Assembly (NCBI GenBank): GCA_028867595.1
Contig: JAGWGB010000008.1
Location: 1 to 64,000, forward strand
Length of the DNA: 64,000 nucleotides
Source of the DNA: Nitrososphaerota archaeon
GTDB taxonomy: Archaea; Thermoproteota; Nitrososphaeria; Nitrososphaerales; Nitrosopumilaceae
Direction: 5' to 3'
The notes under the pieces are model-generated. The model searched no databases and was not told where the DNA came from. It worked only from the letters and a program-made list of their open reading frames with translations. A program made the translations under genes and the position numbers. The stretch's first letter is position 1, and each line of letters starts with the position of its first letter. Shown here piece after piece: positions 43,103-54,607 of the stretch.

Positions 43103-44421
43103 ACAGTCTCAAGACAGGGCTTAGGGCTGCACTCAAAAAAATAGTAAACTCGTCTGCCATAGACGAGGCTCTCATCAAGGAGCTTTCAAAAGACATCCAG
43201 CGGGCACTTTTGCAGTCAGACGTAAACGTAAAACTTGTCTTTCAAATTACTAAAAACCTGGAAGAGCGCTCCCTCAAAGAGACTCCGCCTCCAGGGCTAT
43301 CAAGAAAGGATCACATTGTAAAAATTTTGTACGATGAGCTATCAAAATTACTTGGAACAGAAAATGAATATACTTTCCAGCCGGGAAAGATGAACCATGT
43401 GTTGATGCTAGGAATTCAGGGCAGCGGCAAGACCACAATAACCTCAAAACTTGCAAAATATCTGACAAAGCAAGGATACAGGGTGTGTGTCATAGGTGCA
43501 GATACTTACAGACCGGGGGCACTGACACAGCTTAAGACAATGTGTGAAAAGGCAAACGTCGAAGTCTATGGAGAGGAGGGAAACAAGGACTCGCCTGCAA
43601 TTGTAAAAAATGGACTGAAACACTTTGAAGGGAAAAACTTTGACATTGCACTGATTGATACTGCGGGACGACACAAGGAAGAAAAAGACCTCCTTGACGA
43701 GATGACACAAATCAGTAAGGTTGCAAATCCTGACTTGGCGCTACTTGTAATTGATGGTACCATAGGGCAACAATGCTATGGCCAGGCAGAGGCATTTCAC
43801 AAAATTGTTCCAGTAGGTGGCATAATCATAACAAAACTTGATTCTAGTGCAAAGGGAGGAGGTGCATTAGCTGCCGCTGCTGCCACGGGTGCAAGAATAA
43901 TGTACATTGGAACAGGCGAGCGAATTGATGACCTTGAAAAGTTTTCACCGACTAGATTTGTTGGACGAATGCTTGGAATGGGAGACATTCAGGCACTCCT
44001 TGACATGGCAAAAAGGCTTGAGACTGAAGGAAACGAGGAGAGGCTCAAGCGCATATCTCACGGAAAGATGAACATGGAAGACTTTTACTTTCAAATTGAA
44101 GAGGCAACAAAAGCTGGAGGTCTTAGAAGCATAATGGAGAACATGCCTGGGTTTTCCGGAATGGTAAAAGAAGACCAACTTGACCAACAGGAAGAACGCA
44201 TGGAAAGATGGAGATACGTCATACAGTCCATGACAAAAGAGGAAAAGGCTGACCCTGACCTGATAAATGCATCTAGAGTAAAGAGAATTGCTCGCGGTTC
44301 TGGCTGGCCGGAACATGAAGTAAAAGAACTGCTGAAGGCATACAAGAACTCCAAGACCATGATGAAGGCATCAAAGGGAAGACAGATGCAGGGAATGCTG
44401 CGCAAGATGGGGCTTGGCTAA
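43096..44421 (+). CDS. srp54: Signal recognition particle GTPase SRP54
   Basis: 441 residues: N domain, G domain (GIQGSGKTT, DTAGRHKEE, TKLDSSAKGGG) and Met-rich M domain (GRQMQGMLRKMG) that binds signal peptides and 7S RNA. Targets membrane and secreted proteins with SRP19 (37353). ATG at 43096 overlaps the end of dph6. Confidence 0.96.
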   Translation: MLDSLKTGLRAALKKIVNSSAIDEALIKELSKDIQRALLQSDVNVKLVFQITKNLEERSLKETPPPGLSRKDHIVKILYDELSKLLGTENEYTFQPGKMNHVLMLGIQGSGKTTITSKLAKYLTKQGYRVCVIGADTYRPGALTQLKTMCEKANVEVYGEEGNKDSPAIVKNGLKHFEGKNFDIALIDTAGRHKEEKDLLDEMTQISKVANPDLALLVIDGTIGQQCYGQAEAFHKIVPVGGIIITKLDSSAKGGGALAAAAATGARIMYIGTGERIDDLEKFSPTRFVGRMLGMGDIQALLDMAKRLETEGNEERLKRISHGKMNMEDFYFQIEEATKAGGLRSIMENMPGFSGMVKEDQLDQQEERMERWRYVIQSMTKEEKADPDLINASRVKRIARGSGWPEHEVKELLKAYKNSKTMMKASKGRQMQGMLRKMGLG

Positions 44422-44495
44422 GTCAGCAAAAGCTGCCTAGATTCTAAAAAGATACTTGAAAAAGCAATTAAACTAGTTTTGCATAATACTATGCA

Positions 44496-45173
44496 TTGAA
44501 CAGCTACCAGTGTTATCAGATATTGGGTCTGCAAGATGGCGCATCAATGAAGGACGTAAAGTCTGCATACCGCAAGATGGCACTGAAATATCATCCTGAC
44601 AAGAGCAGCTCAGACCAGGATGGAAAAAAATTCAAGACAATATCTGAGGCTTACCAGACTTTGAGAAGTAATTACAAGAAAAGCATTGGCACAAGCTCAA
44701 GTCACAAGTATGAAGAAAAAAGTTCTGGTAAAAAACACGATTTTGGATCAAAGAAAAACTCTTGGGGCGCAACAGACTCTGACAAGACTCCATATGAAGA
44801 CTGGACAAGACATACAAGATATGCCGAGAATGCATACAAGGATTTTTGGAAACAATATGAGCAAGCGTTCTGGGATTATTACGAAAGAGTGAGAGCAGAG
44901 GTAAATGTAGAGACAGAACCAATCCAAGTAGAACAACAGATTCCCGTATCAGTCAGAGTTGATCCAGAAAGATGCATTGCTTGCTGCAGCTGTGAAACTA
45001 TAGCTCCCAAAGTGTTTCATGTGGAAAAAAATGTGCGAGTTAACCCAAAATCACGAGTAATCAACGAAGAAGGAGCCAAATCACAAAAAATTCTTGACGC
45101 TGCACATACCTGCCCCACAAAGGCAATCAGTGTAACACACAAAGAAACACAACAAAAACTGTATCCATACTAG
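44496..45173 (+). CDS. J-domain/ferredoxin fusion protein (DnaJ-Fer type)
   Basis: 225 residues with a TTG start. J domain at 1-65 with the HPD motif (KYHPDKSS), a charged linker, then a C-terminal ferredoxin-like domain with CIACCSCETIAPKVF and a distal Cys in TCPTKAI, able to hold one [4Fe-4S] cluster. This architecture (DnaJ-Fer) has been described in Thaumarchaeota and plant chloroplasts. It likely stimulates DnaK and may link chaperoning to redox or FeS state. Confidence 0.88.
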   Translation: MNSYQCYQILGLQDGASMKDVKSAYRKMALKYHPDKSSSDQDGKKFKTISEAYQTLRSNYKKSIGTSSSHKYEEKSSGKKHDFGSKKNSWGATDSDKTPYEDWTRHTRYAENAYKDFWKQYEQAFWDYYERVRAEVNVETEPIQVEQQIPVSVRVDPERCIACCSCETIAPKVFHVEKNVRVNPKSRVINEEGAKSQKILDAAHTCPTKAISVTHKETQQKLYPY

Positions 45174-45214
45174 AAAGCAGAACCATAATACATACTACAT
45201 TTACGAATAACCCC

Positions 45215-46378
45215 GTGGACAAGAAAAAACTAGCCCTAGTTATGGAACACACCAAGGGAATTCTAAAGGAGCATCCGCTCTGTGATAACTGTCTTGGCAG
45301 GATGTTTGCGGGAAAACTAGGAGTGCTGTCGCACAAAAGACTTGGACACAAGATAAGAAGCAAACTAAAACAAAAACAACCTGCCGCATGTTACATTTGT
45401 AAAAGCCTCATGGCAAACCTTGACTCTCATGTGAAAAAAATGATTGAAATCTCAAAAGAATATCAGTTTTCTACATTTTTGATTGGCGCAATACTGCAAC
45501 CTTCTATACATGACAGAGACGACGTGATACGCTCCAAGTTTAAGCTTCGCGGCATAGCCAGCATTAAAAGCGACGTGACAAGGGAACTTGGAAAATCATT
45601 TTCAAGGAAAACAAGGGCTGTAGTAGATTATCAAAATCCTGACTTGGTGTTTACAATTGATTTCAAAAAAGACTATTGCGAGATAAAACCCAAAGCCCTG
45701 CTGTTGCAGGCAAGATACACAAAAGATGTTAGAGGTCTGCCACAAAAACAAAAACCCTGTGACCAGTGTGAAGGAAAGGGATGCTTTGTATGCGACTTTC
45801 ATGGAATAAAGGAATTTAACAGCGTTGAGGGAAAGGCAGCCAAATTTCTAATCGAAAAATTTGGGGCGCAGCAGGCAAGGATGACATGGCTTGGAAGCGA
45901 GGACGAATCAAGCCTTGTTCTTGGAAACGGAAGGCCATTTTTTGTAAAATTAGTAAACCCACACAAGAGAAATGTATCTCTTGCAAAAAAAATTGACTTG
46001 GATGGAATCTCAGTACTTGGATTGCATGTAATATCAAAAATTCCTTCAGATCCTATTAGGTTTCGAACCAAAGTCACAATGGAAGTGGAGGCAGAAAATG
46101 AGATACCACTTGGCATGCTTGAAGAATTGAAAAAACTCAAAGGCCAGTCTATAGTTTTGTATGAAAACTCTGGCCACAAACACAAGAAATCAATTTACAG
46201 CATACAAATCAAGAGCAGATCTGACAAGTCATTTAAGATAACAATGGAATCTGACGGAGGAATACCTTTGAAAAGATTTGTCGCAGGACAAGATGTGGAA
46301 CCGAGCATATCTAGCATACTTGAAACCAACTGCAAATGCATATTGTTTGATTTTCACAAGATCACCGTCACAAAATGA
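45215..46378 (+). CDS. pus10: tRNA pseudouridine synthase Pus10
   Basis: 387 residues, GTG start. N-terminal zinc site LCDNCLGRMF ... CYICKS, THUMP-like middle, then the catalytic domain with GSEDESSLVLGNGRPFFVKL. In the euryarchaeal enzymes this motif reads GREDxDxR, the second Asp being catalytic; here that position is Ser. An extra Cys cluster (CDQCEGKGCFVC) lies before it. It makes pseudouridine 54/55 in tRNA in other archaea. Confidence 0.85.
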   Translation: MDKKKLALVMEHTKGILKEHPLCDNCLGRMFAGKLGVLSHKRLGHKIRSKLKQKQPAACYICKSLMANLDSHVKKMIEISKEYQFSTFLIGAILQPSIHDRDDVIRSKFKLRGIASIKSDVTRELGKSFSRKTRAVVDYQNPDLVFTIDFKKDYCEIKPKALLLQARYTKDVRGLPQKQKPCDQCEGKGCFVCDFHGIKEFNSVEGKAAKFLIEKFGAQQARMTWLGSEDESSLVLGNGRPFFVKLVNPHKRNVSLAKKIDLDGISVLGLHVISKIPSDPIRFRTKVTMEVEAENEIPLGMLEELKKLKGQSIVLYENSGHKHKKSIYSIQIKSRSDKSFKITMESDGGIPLKRFVAGQDVEPSISSILETNCKCILFDFHKITVTK

Positions 46379-46544
46379 TTAGTATGAAACTAATCCGTAA
46401 AAATAGATAAAAGTTATAGAGTAAAGCTACGTAATTTTTTTAAATTACCCCGTAAAGAGACCCACTACCATTGAAAGTATTAATGTCTCTACGATATAGT
46501 TTAGCGATGACTATCAGTGTATCTCAACCTGTCATGATTTATTT

Positions 46545-46557
46545 ATGTACAGTACAT
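46545..46557. promoter_or_regulatory. ATGTAC-A-GTACAT palindrome at promoter
   Basis: Perfect 6+1+6 dyad overlapping the end of a TATA-like atttatttatg and ending 11 nt before the ATG at 46569. It belongs to a set of GTAC-N-GTAC motifs seen upstream of 51494 and 52034. The rest of the 190-nt gap (46379-46568) shows no gene. Confidence 0.45.
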
Positions 46558-46568
46558 AGGGAATCTTC

Positions 46569-49814
<3,246 letters not shown>

Positions 49815-49865
49815 TTTGATGGCTAGAAGTGATCCGGACGCAGTTAGTTTGCATGGAGTAAGATT

Positions 49866-50933
49866 ATGAAAATAATGACAAAATTCGCTTTGTTATCTGT
49901 CTTGATACTAGTTGTATCTCTACTTACTGTGTCAACATCTAGTGTAATGGCCCAAAATGCACTCATCCCTAGCTCTGTAAAGGACAGTGCCAAATCGTGG
50001 ATAAACGGGAAGATTAGCGATAATGATTTCTTGGCAGCTCTGCAGCAGCTTGTAAATAATGGCATGCTGGTGATAACAACTCAAAACCATTCCCCATCTC
50101 CTTCTACTAACATGAATTGTATGACAGCAGCTAGGGCAGGAATAGATTGGAGTGGATGTGATCTGTCTGGTCGAAACCTCTCTGGTGTTAACTTGAGCGG
50201 TGCTGATCTTTCTGACTCTATACTAAAAGGAGTAGATCTCTCCAAAGCCAATATTAGCGGTGCTGATCTGTCTGGAGCAAATCTATACGGAGCAAATCTT
50301 GCAGGTGCTAACCTTCAAGGCACAAAGTTTTATGGCACAAATTTCAAAAATGCAAACCTTAACGGTGCTATGTTATCTGATGCCAAGTTTGCAGGTGCAA
50401 ACCTTGAAAACGCAAATTTGTCAGGGGCAGACCTTGCTTTTGAGAGTCTGGTTGATGTAAAACTCACCGGCACTAATCTCAGTAATTCGGATCTTTCCGG
50501 TGCTGATCTTAGCAGGGCAGACTTGTCTAATGCAAAATTAACAAATGGAAAATTTTATGGAACTAACTTTGGTGATGCTATTTTGAAGGGGACAGATCTT
50601 TCAAATTCTGATTTGGCAGGTGCAAACTTTTTTAATGCTAATATGGAAGGCGTCAATCTTTCATCCTCTGATCTTCCTGATGTAAACTTGTCATTTGCAG
50701 ATCTTACGGGCTCTAATCTCTCAGGCACAAATCTTGTAAACTCTAAGATGACATGGACCAAGCTTGGTCAGGCAAAACTTGAAGGTGCTGACTTGTCAGG
50801 GGTGGACTTTACTAACGGAGACCTTACTGGGGCAGATTTGAAAAATGCAGATATGACAGGGGCTAAATTGGATAACGCAAAACTATTCAATGCGATAAGA
50901 CTGTGCCTGAATAATCCAATCTGTGTTGAATAA
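49866..50933 (+). CDS. Secreted pentapeptide-repeat protein
   Basis: 355 residues: signal peptide (about 1-28), a short helical module (PSSVKDSAKSWINGKISDND, residues about 36-75) that resembles the IPxWxKNxAxxWxxGxIxD domain common in extracellular archaeal proteins, then about 50 A(D/N)LSG-type pentapeptides (about 95-340) forming a right-handed quadrilateral beta-helix, closing with a Cys-containing cap. It starts 51 nt after the polyglutamine protein and is probably co-transcribed. Confidence 0.85.
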   Translation: MKIMTKFALLSVLILVVSLLTVSTSSVMAQNALIPSSVKDSAKSWINGKISDNDFLAALQQLVNNGMLVITTQNHSPSPSTNMNCMTAARAGIDWSGCDLSGRNLSGVNLSGADLSDSILKGVDLSKANISGADLSGANLYGANLAGANLQGTKFYGTNFKNANLNGAMLSDAKFAGANLENANLSGADLAFESLVDVKLTGTNLSNSDLSGADLSRADLSNAKLTNGKFYGTNFGDAILKGTDLSNSDLAGANFFNANMEGVNLSSSDLPDVNLSFADLTGSNLSGTNLVNSKMTWTKLGQAKLEGADLSGVDFTNGDLTGADLKNADMTGAKLDNAKLFNAIRLCLNNPICVE

Positions 50934-51019
50934 ACTAATCATGTGCCGAGATTCTGTTTTATCGCTTGAATCTTACACTTTTGGTGAGCATATGACAAAA
51001 AATAAGGTTAAAGTAAATC

Positions 51020-51427
51020 ATGCAAAAATTAGATGTGTTGGATTCTGTCACAGAAACATGCGTAATATCAGTTCCAAAAGACAAGGTATTCGAATTTTTA
51101 TCTGACATTGAGAATCTTCCAAAGTGGAGCACACAATTTGTAAAGAAATTGGTTGTCGTAAACGGAAAACAAAAGGCAATGACCCCAATAGGCGAAGTTT
51201 TTCTAAGATATGAAACTAATCCAAATGCTGGATTGATTGATATCTATGCTGGAGTAGATGAAAAATTGATGACTCCTGCATATATGCGGGTTATTCCTTT
51301 TTCAGATAATTCTACTGGAGTAATGTTTACCTTTTTCAAATGGAATGGAACTGATGATACAACATGGCAGATCTTCTGCAAATGGATAAAAATCGAAGTG
51401 GAAAATATCAAAAAACATTTTTCTTAG
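51020..51427 (+). CDS. SRPBCC/START-like ligand-binding protein
   Basis: 135 residues. Opening VTETCVISVPKDKVFEFLSDIENLPKWSTQF is typical of the polyketide cyclase/START helix-grip fold, which encloses a hydrophobic ligand. C-terminal helix TWQIFCKWIKIEVENIKKHF. No partner evident; ligand unknown. Confidence 0.75.
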   Translation: MQKLDVLDSVTETCVISVPKDKVFEFLSDIENLPKWSTQFVKKLVVVNGKQKAMTPIGEVFLRYETNPNAGLIDIYAGVDEKLMTPAYMRVIPFSDNSTGVMFTFFKWNGTDDTTWQIFCKWIKIEVENIKKHFS

Positions 51428-51472
51428 TTATATTGTCTTGAAACCAGTGCACAGAAATAAATATCATGTCAG

Positions 51473-51481
51473 GTACGGTAC
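51473..51481. promoter_or_regulatory. GTACGGTAC motif before Zn-ribbon gene
   Basis: GTACGGTAC lies between a TATA-like aaataaatat (about 51454-51463) and the ATG at 51494. The same nine bases occur at 52002-52010, and a related dyad at 46547-46555. Confidence 0.4.
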
Positions 51482-51493
51482 TACGGTAACATT

Positions 51494-51958
51494 ATGATAG
51501 TTCAATGTCCCGACTGCAAAAAACCCCTTTTTGAGTTTGATCACGGCTCGGGGAACTATCACTGCTCTAATCCACATTGCAATTTCCAGTATCTTGAGAT
51601 AATGACAGGAAAACAATACCGAAAAACAGTCAAGATTGAAGATATAGGACAAAAACCAGCAGTTAGTAATCTTGACAAGAGACCAAAACGAATTCTCGTT
51701 GGGCTTGCAATAGAAAGCACATTACTCAACATGGGGCATACAATATTTGATAAAGTGATTACAAAACTGCGAGAAGACTATAATGCCAACGTGTTTGACT
51801 GTCTTGAAAATCCGCAATATCTGAAAAGAGTTCTTGAGAGAAATTTTGATAAAAATACCCAAAATGTAATGGTCAAGTCAATCAAAACCATGCTAGGTGA
51901 GTTTGCCTATTACGAATCTGTCCGGGAATTCTTGGATGTGCTAAACAACAAAGCATAA
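51494..51958 (+). CDS. Zn-ribbon protein with C-terminal helical domain (paralogue of 57423 gene)
   Basis: 154 residues. N-terminal zinc ribbon (CPDCKKPLFEFDHGSGNYHC ... CNFQYLE) followed by a helical domain (about 68-154: LVGLAIESTLLNMGHTIFDKVI ... VREFLDVL). That domain aligns along its length with the 57423 gene product, which lacks the ribbon. Probably a DNA- or RNA-associated regulator; not a family I can name. Confidence 0.65.
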   Translation: MIVQCPDCKKPLFEFDHGSGNYHCSNPHCNFQYLEIMTGKQYRKTVKIEDIGQKPAVSNLDKRPKRILVGLAIESTLLNMGHTIFDKVITKLREDYNANVFDCLENPQYLKRVLERNFDKNTQNVMVKSIKTMLGEFAYYESVREFLDVLNNKA

Positions 51959-52001
51959 TCTCCAAAATTGGAAAACAAGATCACGTATTGCCATTTTCTT
52001 G

Positions 52002-52010
52002 GTACGGTAC
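52002..52010. promoter_or_regulatory. GTACGGTAC motif before 52034 gene
   Basis: Nine bases identical to 51473-51481, placed just upstream of the TATA-like gttttatag (about 52015-52023). Confidence 0.4.
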
Positions 52011-52033
52011 AAATAGTTTTATAGTAATTTTCT

Positions 52034-52306
52034 ATGAATGACGTAAGAATGTTAGTCGGAGATGAATTTGCAGACTATGGCCATTCGTTGGACCGAAAAA
52101 GTAGGCAAGTTGCAAAAACAAAAGATGGCTCAGTCACAGATTTGATACCTACGCTCTTTGATATGACTAAGGCAATGATGAAAATTAGATGTAATTTGGA
52201 TGAGACAGACGCAAATGATGAAATGTTGGAGGAATTTTCCAAAATAGAATCTGCAATAATGAAGATGACCAATCAAATTGAATATCTGAAAAGAATAGGT
52301 CATTAA
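52034..52306 (+). CDS. Hypothetical helical protein
   Basis: 90 residues, helical and charged (LIPTLFDMTKAMMKIRCNL, MLEEFSKIESAIMKMTNQIEY). The TATA box position would favour a leaderless start at the second Met (ATG 52049). No known family. Shares the GTACGGTAC element with the gene before it. Confidence 0.55.
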   Translation: MNDVRMLVGDEFADYGHSLDRKSRQVAKTKDGSVTDLIPTLFDMTKAMMKIRCNLDETDANDEMLEEFSKIESAIMKMTNQIEYLKRIGH

Positions 52307-52416
52307 TCCCGTACGTGCACTGTGTGCTTTAATTCCCATTGGAAAGTGAATGGTGCTAAAAATTTCTATAAAATTTATACAAAGAATTTATCAAAAGGCC
52401 TGTTGTTCGTATATTA

Positions 52417-52569
52417 GTGCCTCGTAAAGAATACAAGACAATTACCGTAAAAGAACAAGCATTTGTACGATTTCTTAAAGCAGTACATGATGCAAAGAAA
52501 GCAAATCCTGACCTTGACAATAGTCTATTTCTTGAAAAACTATTAGATCATTACAAAAAGAAAGGGTAG
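52417..52569 (+). CDS. 50-residue ribbon-helix-helix-like protein
   Basis: GTG start, TAG at 52567. Pattern RKEYKTITVKE (strand), QAFVRFLKAVHDAKKAN (helix) and SLFLEKLLDHYKKK (helix) fits a minimal ribbon-helix-helix DNA-binding protein. A TATA-like tataaaatttatac lies about 40 nt upstream. No partner gene seen. Confidence 0.6.
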   Translation: MPRKEYKTITVKEQAFVRFLKAVHDAKKANPDLDNSLFLEKLLDHYKKKG

Positions 52570-52680
52570 GCAAAAGATAATTCGTCTATTATTGGAAAAC
52601 GCGTATAATTTGGATGGGGTTTGTATCCAGTATCAAATGATATCAAGGTTTTATTATAGTCAGATTCAAGCTTTTTTTGA

Positions 52681-53385
52681 TTGGATCCGCTGCTAAAGGT
52701 AAATGAGGCACACAAAAATGGGATTTTACCTGACAAAGTTTACTCGCTAATCGTAGATAGGTTCCAAATTGTACTTGAGGGCATAGGCCGAATAGAAAAG
52801 GCATCGGGGATAAACTTCCCACTTGCGTATATTGAACCCTCTGTAGTAATATCGCAGCCAGCAGGGTCGTTTGACTATGGTATATTTTTTGCAAGAACAC
52901 TTCCAGTAATTGTAAACGAAAAAGTGGAGATAATAATACAAATCACTGCCCCGCTTGTGGCCTATGGATTAAAAGGCACGATACATGCCATCCTGGCACA
53001 CGAGTTTTTGCACTATTTAGAGTTGACAAAAAGGATGTCAAAGATGGAAATTGTTTCAGATGAAATATCAGGAAACCTCTTTGAAAGCATGTATGCAGAC
53101 ACTACTAGGCTGTTTGAGCCTCGTGCTGTATTTGATGACAAGACGCTCTTGTTGCATATAACAAAGAAATTCCCGGAAGGGTTTCGGGACTATAAACTCG
53201 AAGATAAGGTAATGAAAAACTGGATCCAAAAGAAACTGCCAACCATAAACATCGCACTTGACAGCAATACTGTCAAGATTCCTGCCGACGTGCTTGCAAA
53301 AACGCAGGTTGATCCATCCCTGATACAAAAACTAGACCAGATAGAACAAAGAGCTTCTAAATTGCGAAAAAAGAAACTGTATTGA
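52681..53385 (+). CDS. Putative zinc metalloprotease (HExxH)
   Basis: 234 residues with a TTG start. ILAHEFLHYLELTKR contains HExxH; an acidic SDEISGNLFE about 25 residues later could supply the third ligand, as in gluzincins. Soluble, with a Lys-rich C-terminus. Convergent with the S27ae gene; the two stop codons abut. Substrate unknown. Confidence 0.65.
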   Translation: MDPLLKVNEAHKNGILPDKVYSLIVDRFQIVLEGIGRIEKASGINFPLAYIEPSVVISQPAGSFDYGIFFARTLPVIVNEKVEIIIQITAPLVAYGLKGTIHAILAHEFLHYLELTKRMSKMEIVSDEISGNLFESMYADTTRLFEPRAVFDDKTLLLHITKKFPEGFRDYKLEDKVMKNWIQKKLPTINIALDSNTVKIPADVLAKTQVDPSLIQKLDQIEQRASKLRKKKLY

Positions 53386-53559
53386 TTATTTTGTAAACTC
53401 TGTATAGCCGCACTTGCCACAAGTTCGTCTGTCTTTGTGGTCTGACATGAAAACACCTTTGCCACATCTTGAACATTCTTTTTTGGCCTTTTCCGCCTTG
53501 TCTCCTTTTACTTTGTAGTATTTGTAAACTGAAGGACTAGATCCTTTCTTACCTGCCAT
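53386..53559 (-). CDS. rps27ae: 30S ribosomal protein S27ae
   Basis: 57 residues: [20 protein letters not shown] then [20 protein letters not shown], the S27ae zinc finger without ubiquitin, as in archaea. ATG overlaps the stop of S24e (TAATG). Confidence 0.92.
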   Translation of the reverse strand: MAGKKGSSPSVYKYYKVKGDKAEKAKKECSRCGKGVFMSDHKDRRTCGKCGYTEFTK

Positions 53560-53963
53560 TACTTTGTCTCTTCCTTCTTTTCTTCAGCGGGCTTTTCTTC
53601 TGGTGCTGCAGCTTCGGTTTTTGCAGCGGCCTCAGTCTCTGCTTTTGCAGCTGCATCGGCTTCTGCCTTTGCTGAATCGGCCTTGGCCTTTTCCATTCTC
53701 TTGAATACTGCTGCCTTGAGATGCTCCTTTGCTAACTTTTCGTCTTCGTATACGTAGAATGTGCCTGAGAGCAATGGCTTGCCAGTATCATTTTTGAGAT
53801 TGATTGGAATTACAATTTTGCCCTCGAGTTTGAATTGCTTTGATATCATGTCTGCAGCTTCAAGTCTCTTGAGCTTGCCTGCAAGTCCCTTGAATGTACA
53901 CGTAATCTCTCTTCTTGCCAGTAGAGGATTCTTTACATCACGTATTACTTCAATCATGGACAT
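53559..53963 (-). CDS. rps24e: 30S ribosomal protein S24e with Ala/Glu-rich tail
   Basis: 134 residues. Core: [19 protein letters not shown] and [16 protein letters not shown]. The last 45 residues are an Ala/Glu/Lys-rich tail ([19 protein letters not shown]) not in the usual core. Upstream of and coupled to S27ae, the standard archaeal pair. Confidence 0.92.
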   Translation of the reverse strand: MSMIEVIRDVKNPLLARREITCTFKGLAGKLKRLEAADMISKQFKLEGKIVIPINLKNDTGKPLLSGTFYVYEDEKLAKEHLKAAVFKRMEKAKADSAKAEADAAAKAETEAAAKTEAAAPEEKPAEEKKEETK

Positions 53964-54028
53964 GTATTGTGAGTCCTTTTAATAGCGCATATAATCTTAA
54001 CGGCGAAATAGCTAACAATTTTAAGAAA

Positions 54029-54607
54029 TTGCAGTATCGGTATTACGTGGATCGTTTCATGGTTCATCTCAAGAATTCCGGGTTTCTGCCACGAGATGCT
54101 CCGACATTATTGAAAAAGGCAGATGACCTGACTGTGGAATTGGATGCTCTTGTTCGAGATACACGAGTATCAAAAAAATATTTGGAGTTTGACGTATCGA
54201 TTGCAAAAGAACATCTGGATCTCTTGGTTGAAAAACTGGAACCAATTGGACATCTTGATCATGCAAGACATCTTGTTGAAGAAAAAATAGAAAAAGAAAA
54301 GGCGTTGGATGATGCTGTATTTTATTTTGATAATGAAAGATTCTGGGAATGTCACGAGGTTCTTGAAAGCGTATGGAAGGCAACATATGAAGGCGAAAAG
54401 GATCTTGTACAAGGAATAATCCTCGTTGCCGCAGCACTTGTACATTATCAAAAAGACGAAAATGAGATCTGCCTTTCTATTATGAAGCGGGCCATGGAAA
54501 AACTCACTGCTTCAACTGGAAAATATCATGGCATAGATGTTGATGAATTTAAGAAAAAAGTTGCTGATATGATAAAAACTGGAAATATTGCCGTCTTTGC
54601 TATTTGA
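54029..54607 (+). CDS. DUF309-containing protein
   Basis: About 192 residues. The C-terminal half (AVFYFDNERFWECHEVLESVWKATYEGEKDLVQGIILVAAALVHY) is the DUF309 helical domain with the conserved His/Glu of WECHE. The frame extends back to 53915 over the S24e gene; TTG 54029, about 35-40 nt after a TATA-like gcatataat, is my choice, with GTG 54047 and ATG 54059 as alternatives. Function unknown. Confidence 0.7.
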   Translation: MQYRYYVDRFMVHLKNSGFLPRDAPTLLKKADDLTVELDALVRDTRVSKKYLEFDVSIAKEHLDLLVEKLEPIGHLDHARHLVEEKIEKEKALDDAVFYFDNERFWECHEVLESVWKATYEGEKDLVQGIILVAAALVHYQKDENEICLSIMKRAMEKLTASTGKYHGIDVDEFKKKVADMIKTGNIAVFAI

